Below, one piece after another: positions 53,653 through 62,607 of a stretch of DNA of 64,000 bases; position 1 is the stretch's first letter; each line of letters begins with the position of its first letter. Under the pieces are notes generated by a model. That model was not told the origin of the DNA and did no database searches. It was given only the letters and a program-made list of their open reading frames with translations. The DNA is from Tolypothrix bouteillei VB521301 (GTDB lineage Bacteria > Cyanobacteriota > Cyanobacteriia > Cyanobacteriales > Nostocaceae), in NCBI RefSeq assembly GCF_000760695.4, contig NZ_JHEG04000002.1, positions 186,001 through 250,000 on the forward strand, in the 5' to 3' direction. A program made the position numbers and the translations under genes.

Positions 53653-54552
53653 TTAACTCGGATTCACGGGTGAATATTCGCCAAACTTCCAGCGAAAAGG
53701 GCAAGCATTCCTACTTTCCAAAACTTGCTCAATCTCAAACTCCACTAAACGTTTCGCCCCAGCAAACTCACTCAATTTCTCAGCATCCCAAATCACTTTT
53801 GCTTGTCCTGTCAATTGCAGTGTATGCCCGCTTTCAAAATTAACGAACAGTAACCCTGCATGAGGATTTACTTGTAAATTGCCAAAGGTTTGAAACATAT
53901 TATTTCCTGCATAATCGGGAAACAGCAATTTGTGGCTATTTATGACTCGCACAAACCCCGGACAACCACCACGGTGAGACGCGTCATTGCCAAATTCTGG
54001 ATGATAACTGGCAATAAAAAATGTATCAGCTTGAGTTATCCAGCTTTCATCGGTTTGGCTGAGGACATCTCTAGTCAATATTTCTGGCTGTTTGAGTGAC
54101 TCTGCCAGTTTGGTTTCTATATGACGTAATTGGATATATTTTGGACAGTTAAAAAAAACCTGCTTGAGTTCAACGTAAATTTTGCCATCTGATTGTAAAG
54201 TCGCTTTGCCATTGAGACGCAAGCGTCTGCGGTTTGCGAAATCAATGACTAACAGACCAATAGTATTATGACTGGCAAGATTCTGAGTGAGTAAATCTCT
54301 CGTTAAAAAAGTAGGATGAATCTCTATGGTTTGCTCGCTTAAGACTCGCACAAAACTAGAATCTCCTGTCAATAACGAAGCCCAAACCCTTCCCTTGGCA
54401 TTTACTGTACTTGCAACCGCTAATTGTTGATTCTTAAGAAACTCTTGGGCTGCGGGCTTAATGAGATTTCCAATCGTTTGACACAAACGTTGTGCCTCTT
54501 CTCGAACCCCTGCTTTATTTTGGATTGCAATTTCTCCAGAATGAAAAGTCAT
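53653..54552 (-). CDS. Pyridoxamine 5'-phosphate oxidase-fold flavoprotein
   Basis: A 299-residue protein with two split-barrel PNPOx-like halves: QQLAVASTVNAKGRVWASLL and FLTRDLLTQNLASHNTIGLL in the first, ADTFFIASYHPEFGNDASHR and NNMFQTFGNLQVNPHAGLLF in the second. This matches uncharacterised FMN- or F420-binding PNPOx-related oxidoreductases rather than PdxH itself. The gene seems independent of the ParA cluster downstream (180 bp gap). Confidence 0.85.
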   Translation of the reverse strand: MTFHSGEIAIQNKAGVREEAQRLCQTIGNLIKPAAQEFLKNQQLAVASTVNAKGRVWASLLTGDSSFVRVLSEQTIEIHPTFLTRDLLTQNLASHNTIGLLVIDFANRRRLRLNGKATLQSDGKIYVELKQVFFNCPKYIQLRHIETKLAESLKQPEILTRDVLSQTDESWITQADTFFIASYHPEFGNDASHRGGCPGFVRVINSHKLLFPDYAGNNMFQTFGNLQVNPHAGLLFVNFESGHTLQLTGQAKVIWDAEKLSEFAGAKRLVEFEIEQVLESRNACPFRWKFGEYSPVNPS

Positions 54553-54853
54553 ATTTATTTGAGGAAAATAATCATTTTTATAGTACTTATAATACTGTTG
54601 CTCGATAAAAATCTTTACTTATCTATATATTTAATGACTTAGTTGAAATTATCCAAGAACGGTTTTGGTTTCATTGGGCTGACTGAAATCGATCTTGGAA
54701 AAGAGTATGTACTTGTGGTATTGCGCGAAGCACAGAAATTTTGATATCTCTATCTATAGAGGTACATCTTTAGAAGGAGTTTCGCAACGTAGGTCAAGCA
54801 GATAGCAAAAGACACAGGGAAGGATACCGTTATCAAAAAACTGACTTAAGAAT
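54553..54853. promoter_or_regulatory. Divergent intergenic region before the NB-ARC/WD40 gene
   Basis: No gene. AT-rich DNA that must hold the promoters of the PNPOx-like gene (leftward) and the WD40 gene (rightward). gaaggag near 54775 is too far from the ATG at 54854 to be its ribosome site. Confidence 0.4.
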
Positions 54854-57800
54854 ATGGCAACTCTAAATGCTTCTCAACAAGGACTGATAAAAATCAAGCA
54901 AGCGAGAAGTCAAAAAGGTTGGTCTGTTGATGATTTCAGGTGGCTCGAAGCAGCAAGTCTAGTTTTAGGAACAAATTGGAAAGAACAGGGAGTGCTTGCT
55001 GTAGGTATTTCTGAAGGAACTTGGAAAAGATTTTTAGCCGGGAAACACCCAATTAATGCCGAAGCATTTAAAGCTTATTGCCAAATTCTAGAGCTGAATT
55101 GGGAAGAAGTTGCCCAAAAGAAAGTAAAAGATAGAAGAAATCCCATTACCCCCCAACCCCAAAGCCATCCAACCCCAGAAGGGATCTCGAAACACCCTAT
55201 CTCTCCATCTCTCCCACTTTATGCAGACTGGGATGAAGCCCCTGACGTATCAACTTTTTATGGTCGTGAAGAAGAATTAAATACTATCAAGCGCTGGGTT
55301 GTGCAAGAAAACTGTCGTTTGATAACGGTGCTGGGTATGGGTGGGATTGGCAAAACGACACTTTGTGTCAAGTTAGCACAACAAATTTTAGATATGCAGG
55401 ATACGAGGTCTGTCATTTGGCGCAGTCTTCGCAATGCACCCTCACCAGAAGATATTTTGGCTGAACTGATTCAGTTTTTATCGAGACAACAAGAAACGAT
55501 TTTGCCAGATGGTCTCGATAACAGAATCTTGCTGTTACTAAAATATTTGCGTTCCTCCCATTGTCTGCTAATTCTAGATAATGCTGAATCAATTTTACTC
55601 TCAGGCGATCGCACGGGTCGTTATCGGGTAGGATACGAAGGATACGACCAACTGTTGCGATGCGTGGCAGAAACTTCGCATCAGAGTTGTTTGATTCTCA
55701 CGTCACGGGAAAAACCCCAAGGACTGGCAAAGTATGAAGGGGATAGTTTACCCGTTCGATCTTTACAACTGACAGGTTTACCAGAAACAGAAGGGCGCGA
55801 ATTATTTCGTGCTAAAGGAAAATTTACAGGTTCTGAAACTCAATGGCAAGCTTTGATTTCGCGCTATGGTGGTAATCCCCTTGCTTTGAAGATAGTCGCG
55901 TCTTCTATCCGCGATTTTTTTGATGGTAGTATTTCCCAATTTTTGGAAATCTCCCAACAAGGCATATTTATCTTTGATGATATTCGCGATTTACTCAACC
56001 AACAATTCCACAGACTCTCCACATTAGAACGGGATATTATGTTTTGGATTGCCATCAATCGCGAACCTGTTTCCTTATCAGACTTGCAAACAGATTTTGT
56101 AACCCATGTTCCCCCTCGTGAATTGCTAGAGTCTCTGTCATCTTTGCAAAGACGTTCTTTTATTGAAAAAACAGATGGGGGCTTTACTCAGCAACCCGTT
56201 GTGATGGAGTATGCTATTACTCAAATTATTGAGAAAATATCCCAAGAAATTCAAGAATTGCCAAATGCAGAACGAGAAGGAAACACTCAACACAACCCTA
56301 CCCTCTATTCCCTACTACGCCAGTCGCCTCAAGGGGGGGAACCAGGCTCCCCTACCTCCTTATTCATCAGCCATGCTTTGATTAAAGCCCAGGCTAAAGA
56401 TTATATACGGGAGACTCAAATTCATCTGATTTTACAACCGATTATTAATGAATCGGTTTCTCAGCTTGGCAGTGTAGAAAATATTTCCCATAATCTCTCT
56501 CAAATTCTCTCCCATTTACGCGGAAAAACACCTAAAGAAACCGGATATGCAGCCGGAAATGCGTTAAATTTATTACATCAAGCACAATTTGATATGACAG
56601 GCTTTGATTTCTCCGGTTTAACGCTGTGGCAAGCATATATGCAGGGCGTACACCTACATGATGTTAATTTTTCTAATTCCGATTTATCTCGCTGTGTTTT
56701 TACTGAAACTTTAGGTAATATTTTGTTCACTGCTTTTAGTCCGGATGGTCAGCTTTTGGCAACTGGTGACACGGACTGTAATGTGCGTCTTTGGGAAGTC
56801 GAAACGGGTAGATTATTGTTAATTTGTCAAGGTCACACCAATTGGGTCAGGTTTGTTGTTTTTAGTCCAGATGGAGCAATTTTAGCAAGTGGGGGTGCGG
56901 ACCATACGGTAAAATTATGGAATGTCAGTGATGGGGTTTGTATAAAAACCCTAATCGGGCATTGCCATGAGACATTTTCTGTTGCTTTTAGCCCCAATGG
57001 TGATATTTTAGCCACTGCAAGTGGCGATCGCACGGTCAAACTTTGGAATATTCGTGACGGGAACTGTATGAAAACGCTTAGCGGACACACAGACTGGGTG
57101 CGTTGTGTGGCGTTTAGTCCAGATGGAGAAATTTTGGCAAGTAGTGGTGCAGACCATAAGATTAAATTATGGAATGTAGAATCAGGTGAATGCTTGCAAA
57201 CCCTCACCAAACACCAAAGTTGGGTGCGTTCCATTGCTTTTAGTCCAAGAGGTGACACCTTAGCCAGTGGAGGTGGCGATCGCGAGATCGAGATCTGGAA
57301 TTATCACACAGGTGAGTCCATCGCAACTTATACAGGACATACAAAAAGTGTTTATTCCGTTGCTTATAGTCCTGACGGAGATATACTCGTGAGCGGAAGT
57401 GGCGATCGTACTGTCAAACTTTGGAATTGCCATACCCACACTTGCATAAAAACACTGCACAAACAAACCAATGAAGTTTGTTGTGTTGCTTTTAGCCCAG
57501 ATAACCAAACTATTGCTTGCGTCAGCTTAGATCAAACAATGCGATTGTGGGATTATCGCAACGGGCAATGTTTAAAAACCTGGCAAGGAAACACTGATTG
57601 GGCACTTCCGGTGACATTTAGCCCCAACGGGCAAACTTTAGCAAGTGGTAGTAACGACAAAACAATTAAATTATGGGATTGGCAAACAGGAAATTGTCAG
57701 TTGAGCTTGCAAGGACACACAGACTTTATTTATGGTTTAGCATTTAGTCCAGATGGGCAAATTTTAGCCAGTGCTAGCACAGATTCTACAGTCAGGTTGT

Positions 57801-58573
57801 GGGCTGCAAACACGGGAAAATGCTTTCAAATTTTACAAGGACACGCGGATTGGGCTTATACTGTAGCTTTTCACCCTTCATCTGAAATTATCGCCAGTGG
57901 CAGTGCCGACTGTACTATTAAACTGTGGGATTGGCACACCGGACAATGTTCCCAAAATTTAATCGGTCATGCAGACAAAATTTGTGGAATAGAGTTTAGT
58001 CCAGATGGGCAAATTTTGGCCAGTGCTAGTGCTGACCAAACTGTAAAGCTGTGGAATTGGAAAACAGGTCATTGCATAAAAACTTTACCTGCTCATGATG
58101 CGAGGGTTTACACCGTTATATTTAGCCCAGATGGCCAAACTTTAGCCACTTGTAGCACCGACCAAACTATAAAATTATGGGATTGTGAAACGGGTCAATG
58201 CCTTAAAATACTTACAAAGCATACCAATTGGGTATTTGCCATTGCTTTTAGCCCAGATGGACAAACCCTTGCTAGCGCTTCCCACGACCAAACCGTCAGA
58301 ATATGGGATGTCAAAGCGGGGAAATGTCAACATATCTGTGTTGGACACGCCCATTTAGTTTCTTCCGTTGCTTTTCATCCGGACAGCAAAGTCATAGCGA
58401 GTGGTTCGCAAGACCAATCCGTAAGGATTTGGGATGTAAAGACAGGCAAATGTATGAGAATCTTGAGAGCGAAAAGACTCTATGAAGGGATGAATATTAC
58501 TGGTGTGAGAGGGTTAACGGATGCAACGGTTTTGACACTAAATTCTTTGGGTGCGGTAAGTTTAGATAGGTAA
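54854..58573 (+). CDS. STAND NTPase: NB-ARC with 14 WD40 repeats
   Basis: A 1239-residue protein. Residues 1-90 form a helical N-terminal domain (LIKIKQARSQKGWSVDDFRW, WEEVAQKK). The NB-ARC NTPase has Walker A GMGGIGKTT at 161-169, Walker B LLILDNAES and the ARC helices with RYGGNPLALKIVASSI (GxP motif). A short pentapeptide-like bridge (~600-625) leads to 14 WD40 blades (FSPDGQ.LASAS.D.TVKLW...), enough for two seven-bladed propellers. STAND proteins of this kind oligomerise on ligand binding, and several bacterial relatives sense phage. The effector is not a recognisable nuclease or protease here. Confidence 0.94.
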   Translation: MATLNASQQGLIKIKQARSQKGWSVDDFRWLEAASLVLGTNWKEQGVLAVGISEGTWKRFLAGKHPINAEAFKAYCQILELNWEEVAQKKVKDRRNPITPQPQSHPTPEGISKHPISPSLPLYADWDEAPDVSTFYGREEELNTIKRWVVQENCRLITVLGMGGIGKTTLCVKLAQQILDMQDTRSVIWRSLRNAPSPEDILAELIQFLSRQQETILPDGLDNRILLLLKYLRSSHCLLILDNAESILLSGDRTGRYRVGYEGYDQLLRCVAETSHQSCLILTSREKPQGLAKYEGDSLPVRSLQLTGLPETEGRELFRAKGKFTGSETQWQALISRYGGNPLALKIVASSIRDFFDGSISQFLEISQQGIFIFDDIRDLLNQQFHRLSTLERDIMFWIAINREPVSLSDLQTDFVTHVPPRELLESLSSLQRRSFIEKTDGGFTQQPVVMEYAITQIIEKISQEIQELPNAEREGNTQHNPTLYSLLRQSPQGGEPGSPTSLFISHALIKAQAKDYIRETQIHLILQPIINESVSQLGSVENISHNLSQILSHLRGKTPKETGYAAGNALNLLHQAQFDMTGFDFSGLTLWQAYMQGVHLHDVNFSNSDLSRCVFTETLGNILFTAFSPDGQLLATGDTDCNVRLWEVETGRLLLICQGHTNWVRFVVFSPDGAILASGGADHTVKLWNVSDGVCIKTLIGHCHETFSVAFSPNGDILATASGDRTVKLWNIRDGNCMKTLSGHTDWVRCVAFSPDGEILASSGADHKIKLWNVESGECLQTLTKHQSWVRSIAFSPRGDTLASGGGDREIEIWNYHTGESIATYTGHTKSVYSVAYSPDGDILVSGSGDRTVKLWNCHTHTCIKTLHKQTNEVCCVAFSPDNQTIACVSLDQTMRLWDYRNGQCLKTWQGNTDWALPVTFSPNGQTLASGSNDKTIKLWDWQTGNCQLSLQGHTDFIYGLAFSPDGQILASASTDSTVRLWAANTGKCFQILQGHADWAYTVAFHPSSEIIASGSADCTIKLWDWHTGQCSQNLIGHADKICGIEFSPDGQILASASADQTVKLWNWKTGHCIKTLPAHDARVYTVIFSPDGQTLATCSTDQTIKLWDCETGQCLKILTKHTNWVFAIAFSPDGQTLASASHDQTVRIWDVKAGKCQHICVGHAHLVSSVAFHPDSKVIASGSQDQSVRIWDVKTGKCMRILRAKRLYEGMNITGVRGLTDATVLTLNSLGAVSLDR

Positions 58574-58733
58574 CTCCACGATACTTCAATTCAGATTTGG
58601 TTTGAGTTGGAACTGTTGTTATCTTCAAAATTGAGTAACTAATGCCTCGATACTTTGCATTGACAAAATATGGGGGATTTGGCAATTGGGTATGGCTTGT
58701 GTTGTATTGAGAACCGCGATAAGAAAGTTGCAT
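58497..58733 (-). CDS. DUF4278 domain protein
   Basis: A 78-residue protein beginning MQLSYRGSQY and containing two further KYRG motifs (NAKYRGISYS, ELKYRGVTYL), the repeating YRG signature of cyanobacterial DUF4278 proteins. Function is unknown. Its 3' part overlaps the end of the WD40 gene on the opposite strand by 77 bp. Confidence 0.75.
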   Translation of the reverse strand: MQLSYRGSQYNTSHTQLPNPPYFVNAKYRGISYSILKITTVPTQTKSELKYRGVTYLNLPHPKNLVSKPLHPLTLSHQ

Positions 58734-59036
58734 GACTGAATTTTTTTGGTTAGCTAGTTTTGACTGTTATCACAATAGGATTTCATTTCCTTTCAGTCCA
58801 TGTATAAAAGTTATGTAGTTGGTATGTTAAAGACGGCTTAACTTTTCACTAATTGTCATGTCAAATTGAACTTTGGATAAATTAGCAACAGAGCAGTGGC
58901 AAACTGAAGCGATCGCCATGAGGACAGCACATACAATTTTAATACGCTTGTTTAATATCTACAAAATAAAAGAACTTACACCTTTAAATTTTTGTAAGTT
59001 CTTTGACTTCAGAAAAATTATATTGGAAGAATAAAT
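58734..59036. other. Intergenic region without a recognised gene
   Basis: AT-rich. A pair of inverted words, gaacttacacctttaaattt and aaatttttgtaagttc (58971-59002), can form a hairpin that may terminate transcription of the small exported protein gene coming from the right. Confidence 0.5.
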
Positions 59037-59210
59037 TTAATTACCACCACGATTGAGCGAATAATTAACAGGATTTTCTACAGTAGACTGGTTGGACACT
59101 AATCTACGAGGAGCACAAGCCTGTGTAAATAACAAAATGCCGATTGGTAACGCAAGTGTCAATATTCTATTCCAGTGCATCTTGTTCATAGAATTTATTA
59201 AACTCTTCAT
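59037..59210 (-). CDS. Small exported protein, possible lipoprotein
   Basis: A 57-residue protein (MKSLINSMNKMHWNRILTLA, then LPIGILLFTQACAPRRLVSN). A basic n-region and hydrophobic helix are followed by Ala-Cys at 31-32, a weak lipobox (FTQAC), then a polar tail. aaggag lies 8 bases before the ATG, which makes the gene convincing despite its size. No family is recognised. It is on the same strand as the flavin monooxygenase 126 bp upstream. Confidence 0.6.
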   Translation of the reverse strand: MKSLINSMNKMHWNRILTLALPIGILLFTQACAPRRLVSNQSTVENPVNYSLNRGGN

Positions 59211-59335
59211 CAGTTCAACTCCTTGATTGCAGGTGTTCTGTTATGTTTATAGAATTTGCTAATAAAAAAGTCGATACAGAAAAGTTAAGGATTTCAAAAC
59301 AGAAGCTAACTTAACTTCTACTGCATCATTCTTAA

Positions 59336-60619
59336 CTAGAGTGACACATTCAATTCTTGACACGATAATAATTTTCTTTCCAGCAATTGAAAGGCAACTC
59401 TTTTACCTGTACACCAGCCGTAATAGCCATAAGTTGCAGAGTAACCAACAATTTTCTCAAAGCCTACAAAATACAGCGTTGGATCGATAATAGATTGACA
59501 CTTGCCATCTGTTTTTGGTAGTAATCTATCGTTTACATTAAGATACAATTCAGGCTGGCTCAATATTTTATTGATACCGGGACGAAAGCCAGTACCTAAA
59601 ATAATTGCATCATAATCTTGTGATATACCATTGGCAAAAATTACGCCTGTTTTTGAGAGTTTCTGAATACGACTAGAGATAACTTGAATATTTCCTTTTT
59701 TGATTTGTTTGACAGTACCTCTATCTACCCAAGCTACACGACCCTGATTAACTTCTACATCTATTGGTCCTTTATCTTCTGGATAGATAGAGTACGCACT
59801 CAAATCTAAAGCAAAACGCTGAACAAATCGATCGGTCTCTTTGATTTCTGCTTGTAATTGTTCTGGAGAGAAATCTATGGCTCTCTCCATAGCTACTATT
59901 TTAGTATCTGTAGTATTTTGATTAAACAACTGTTTGAAGTATGACTTACTTCGCCATAACCAATATTGTAGCGATCGCAATCTTGGATACAGAGGAAAGA
60001 CCCAACGTTTACCACGAATTAACATATCTACAGCAGCAGCACCATGTTCATATAAATCTAGTGCTATTTCTGCTGCTGAATTTCCCGAACCAACCACTAA
60101 AACTTTCTGATTTTGATAAGGTATGCCATTTTTATAGGCACTACTATGAATAATCTTACCTGAAAAATCTTCTTGTCCGCAAAAATTTGGAATCACAGGT
60201 TCATTAGTTAGCCCAGTACAGATTACAAGAACCTTGCAGTGTAGAAGGATTTTAGTTGTTTGTACTTGCCAGTTATAATCTTTTTGATTCTGATTATAAA
60301 TTTTAGTAACACTTTGTACTTCTTCTATAAAACGAATATGTGAATCAACTTGAAAATGATGTGCATACTCTGTTAAATAATGTACTATGTCATCTTTGGT
60401 CTTAAAGGTAGAATATTGTCCCTTACCTTCAAAGAAAGGTAGAGTAAAATAAGGATTTTGGCTCACTAATCGCTCGTAGGCATTTTTCCAGATAGTTGCT
60501 ACAGTGTCACCTTTCTCTATGACGACAAAATTATCGATCCCAAATTTCTTTAAACTAGCAGCTACAGTAATACCGCAAAAACCAGCCCCAATAATGATAA
60601 CGTCTAGTTTAGTGTTCAT
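59336..60619 (-). CDS. Flavin-containing NAD(P)H monooxygenase
   Basis: A 427-residue two-dinucleotide-fold flavoprotein. The FAD motif is DVIIIGAGFCGITVAASLKK near the start; the second nucleotide motif is VLVVGSGNSAAEIALDLYEH; ILGTGFRPG near the C-terminus completes the family pattern. Such enzymes hydroxylate amines, sulphides or ketones, or act as N-hydroxylases in natural-product pathways. The start at the ATG at 60619 (MNTKLDVIII) is preferred to 60640. It is divergent from an exporter gene. Confidence 0.88.
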   Translation of the reverse strand: MNTKLDVIIIGAGFCGITVAASLKKFGIDNFVVIEKGDTVATIWKNAYERLVSQNPYFTLPFFEGKGQYSTFKTKDDIVHYLTEYAHHFQVDSHIRFIEEVQSVTKIYNQNQKDYNWQVQTTKILLHCKVLVICTGLTNEPVIPNFCGQEDFSGKIIHSSAYKNGIPYQNQKVLVVGSGNSAAEIALDLYEHGAAAVDMLIRGKRWVFPLYPRLRSLQYWLWRSKSYFKQLFNQNTTDTKIVAMERAIDFSPEQLQAEIKETDRFVQRFALDLSAYSIYPEDKGPIDVEVNQGRVAWVDRGTVKQIKKGNIQVISSRIQKLSKTGVIFANGISQDYDAIILGTGFRPGINKILSQPELYLNVNDRLLPKTDGKCQSIIDPTLYFVGFEKIVGYSATYGYYGWCTGKRVAFQLLERKLLSCQELNVSL

Positions 60620-60871
60620 AGAATTTACTTTGGTTGTCAATCTTAACTGTTACCTTTATAAAATTGGGTGCTTCAATAGTCGATGTAGATTAGTTAGGGA
60701 ATTTGAGCCGTTACCAAAGTACTTAAATCTTGTTTCTAACTCCTAATGCCATAAGTTAAATTTGTAAGTTAAATCACTCTAGTAGCCAGTTACTTAACTT
60801 TTCTGTATGGACAAGAAAATGGTTAGCCTCTATATATAAACAGCAAGACTATCTATGGCAAAAGAGTTGAC

Positions 60872-62494
60872 ATGAACTTAATAACTTTGCTGTTACGCTC
60901 TTCTTGGAAAATTATGGCTCTTGCTGCTTTCATGGGGTTATTAAGTGGGATTAGCACAACTGGATTAATTGTAATAATTAATACTCAGCTAAATCACTTA
61001 TCACTAGTAACAACATTAATTTGGAGTTTTGTCGGTCTTTGTTTTCTAAAATTTATGACTAATATTATTTCTAAATATTTGTTGATAAATTTGTCAGAAA
61101 AAGCAATTGTGGATTTACGCCTTACATTGAGCGAAAGAATTTTAGCTGCTCCACTATATCATCTAGAACTTTTAGGAAAACATCGTATCTTAGCTACATT
61201 AACAGACGATGTGTTAGCAATTGCTAACACAGTTTACATTATTCCTACGTTGTGTATCGATGTAACTATTGTAGCAAGTTGTCTTTTTTATTTATTGTGG
61301 TTATCCCCAATCATCTTTTTTTTGGTAGTCATCTCTTTATTATTAGGAATATTGAGCTATCAACAGATTGCTTGCAAAGCAACATCATTTTTTCGCTTAG
61401 CTCGCCAGCAAGAAGATAGATTGTTTAACCATTTTCAGAGTATGACTGAAGGGACAAAAGAACTTAAGCTTCACTATCAGCGACGACAAACTTTTTTGAG
61501 AAAAGAACTTCAAGAAACCTTACAAGTCTATCGGCGTAAAAATGTAATTGGGATGACTATATTTGCAACTGCTGCTAGTTGGGGCAATAGTTTATTCTTT
61601 GTGGTTGTGGGACTGGTAATTTTTGCTTTGCCTGCTCTCCAAATTATCCACACTCATATTTTATCTGGATATGCACTGACTATTCTCTACCTGCTTTCAC
61701 CTTTAGACTACATTATGAGTGCTATTCCTACTTTCAGCAAGGCAACAGTTGCTTTAAAGAAGGTAGATTCTCTCAAACTATCGTTGTCCGATCGCTGTGA
61801 TGGAAGCTATAAAATGGCTTGGGATAAAGCTGATAATTTTTGCGATCGTTTAGAATTTGTGGGTATCGCTCATACTTATCATAAAGATTCAGAAGATACA
61901 GCTTTTACTCTTGGTCCAATCGATTTGACTATTTTAGGTGGCGAAGTTGTTTTTGTAATTGGTGGTAATGGTAGTGGAAAGTCTACTCTTGTTAAACTGA
62001 TGACTGGTTTATATACTCCTGAAAGCGGAAAAATCTATCTCAATAGCAAATTAGTTACTGCGGAAAATCAGGAGTGGTTTCGCCAACACTTTTCCGTAGT
62101 TTTTTCCGATTTTTATCTGTTCGATAACTTTTTATATTTAGAACGACCTATTACTGACAACCAAATTCATGACTATTTAGTTAAATTACAACTAGATAAA
62201 AAAGTAAAAATTAAAGATAGCGTAATGTCTACTATCTTAGTATCTCAAGGACAACGAAAACGTTTAGCCTTGTTGACAGCTTATTTAGAAGACCGTCCTA
62301 TATATGTATTTGATGAATGGGCTTCCGATCAAGATCCTGTATTTAAAAAGATTTTTTATACTCAAATATTACCTGAATTGAAAAATAAAGGCAAAACTGT
62401 AATAGTCGTTACTCATGATGACCAATATTTCTATTTATCAGACCGCATAGTTAAGTTAGATTATGGTAAGGAAAAATGCAAGATAATTTATTAA
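60872..62494 (+). CDS. Cyclic-peptide-type ABC exporter (fused permease and ATPase)
   Basis: A 540-residue transporter with about six membrane helices in residues 1-300 and an ATPase domain (~330-540): Walker A IGGNGSGKST, signature VSQGQRKRLALL, Walker B IYVFDEWASDQD, switch His VVVTHDD. EWASDQDP in place of the usual EPTSALD is characteristic of the PvdE/SyrD cyclic-peptide exporter family. The substrate may be a peptide or siderophore-like compound. It is divergently arranged with the flavin monooxygenase, consistent with a small natural-product locus. Confidence 0.9.
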   Translation: MNLITLLLRSSWKIMALAAFMGLLSGISTTGLIVIINTQLNHLSLVTTLIWSFVGLCFLKFMTNIISKYLLINLSEKAIVDLRLTLSERILAAPLYHLELLGKHRILATLTDDVLAIANTVYIIPTLCIDVTIVASCLFYLLWLSPIIFFLVVISLLLGILSYQQIACKATSFFRLARQQEDRLFNHFQSMTEGTKELKLHYQRRQTFLRKELQETLQVYRRKNVIGMTIFATAASWGNSLFFVVVGLVIFALPALQIIHTHILSGYALTILYLLSPLDYIMSAIPTFSKATVALKKVDSLKLSLSDRCDGSYKMAWDKADNFCDRLEFVGIAHTYHKDSEDTAFTLGPIDLTILGGEVVFVIGGNGSGKSTLVKLMTGLYTPESGKIYLNSKLVTAENQEWFRQHFSVVFSDFYLFDNFLYLERPITDNQIHDYLVKLQLDKKVKIKDSVMSTILVSQGQRKRLALLTAYLEDRPIYVFDEWASDQDPVFKKIFYTQILPELKNKGKTVIVVTHDDQYFYLSDRIVKLDYGKEKCKIIY

Positions 62495-62571
62495 ACAACG
62501 GAGTTGAGCAAATTTTACAGCCCTCAGGAATCAGAGTCAATTTCAATGGCTCAGTCGTAGCTATGCTCTAG
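62476..62571 (+). CDS. Very short ORF overlapping the exporter 3' end
   Basis: MQDNLLNNGVEQILQPSGIR and 11 more residues. The ATG at 62476 is preceded by taagga and overlaps the exporter stop by 19 bases, typical of coupled translation. At 31 residues it may be the stump of a longer operon partner that has been truncated. No family is recognised. Confidence 0.35.
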   Translation: MQDNLLNNGVEQILQPSGIRVNFNGSVVAML

Positions 62572-62607
62572 CACAGGTTGGTGGAACTCAAAGATCTACC
62601 TGCTAAA

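Noticed and set aside
53275..53673. 132-codon plus-strand ORF opposite the coiled-coil gene
   Set aside because: It overlaps the coiled-coil gene and extends into the PNPOx gene; composition is not protein-like and no start signal is present.
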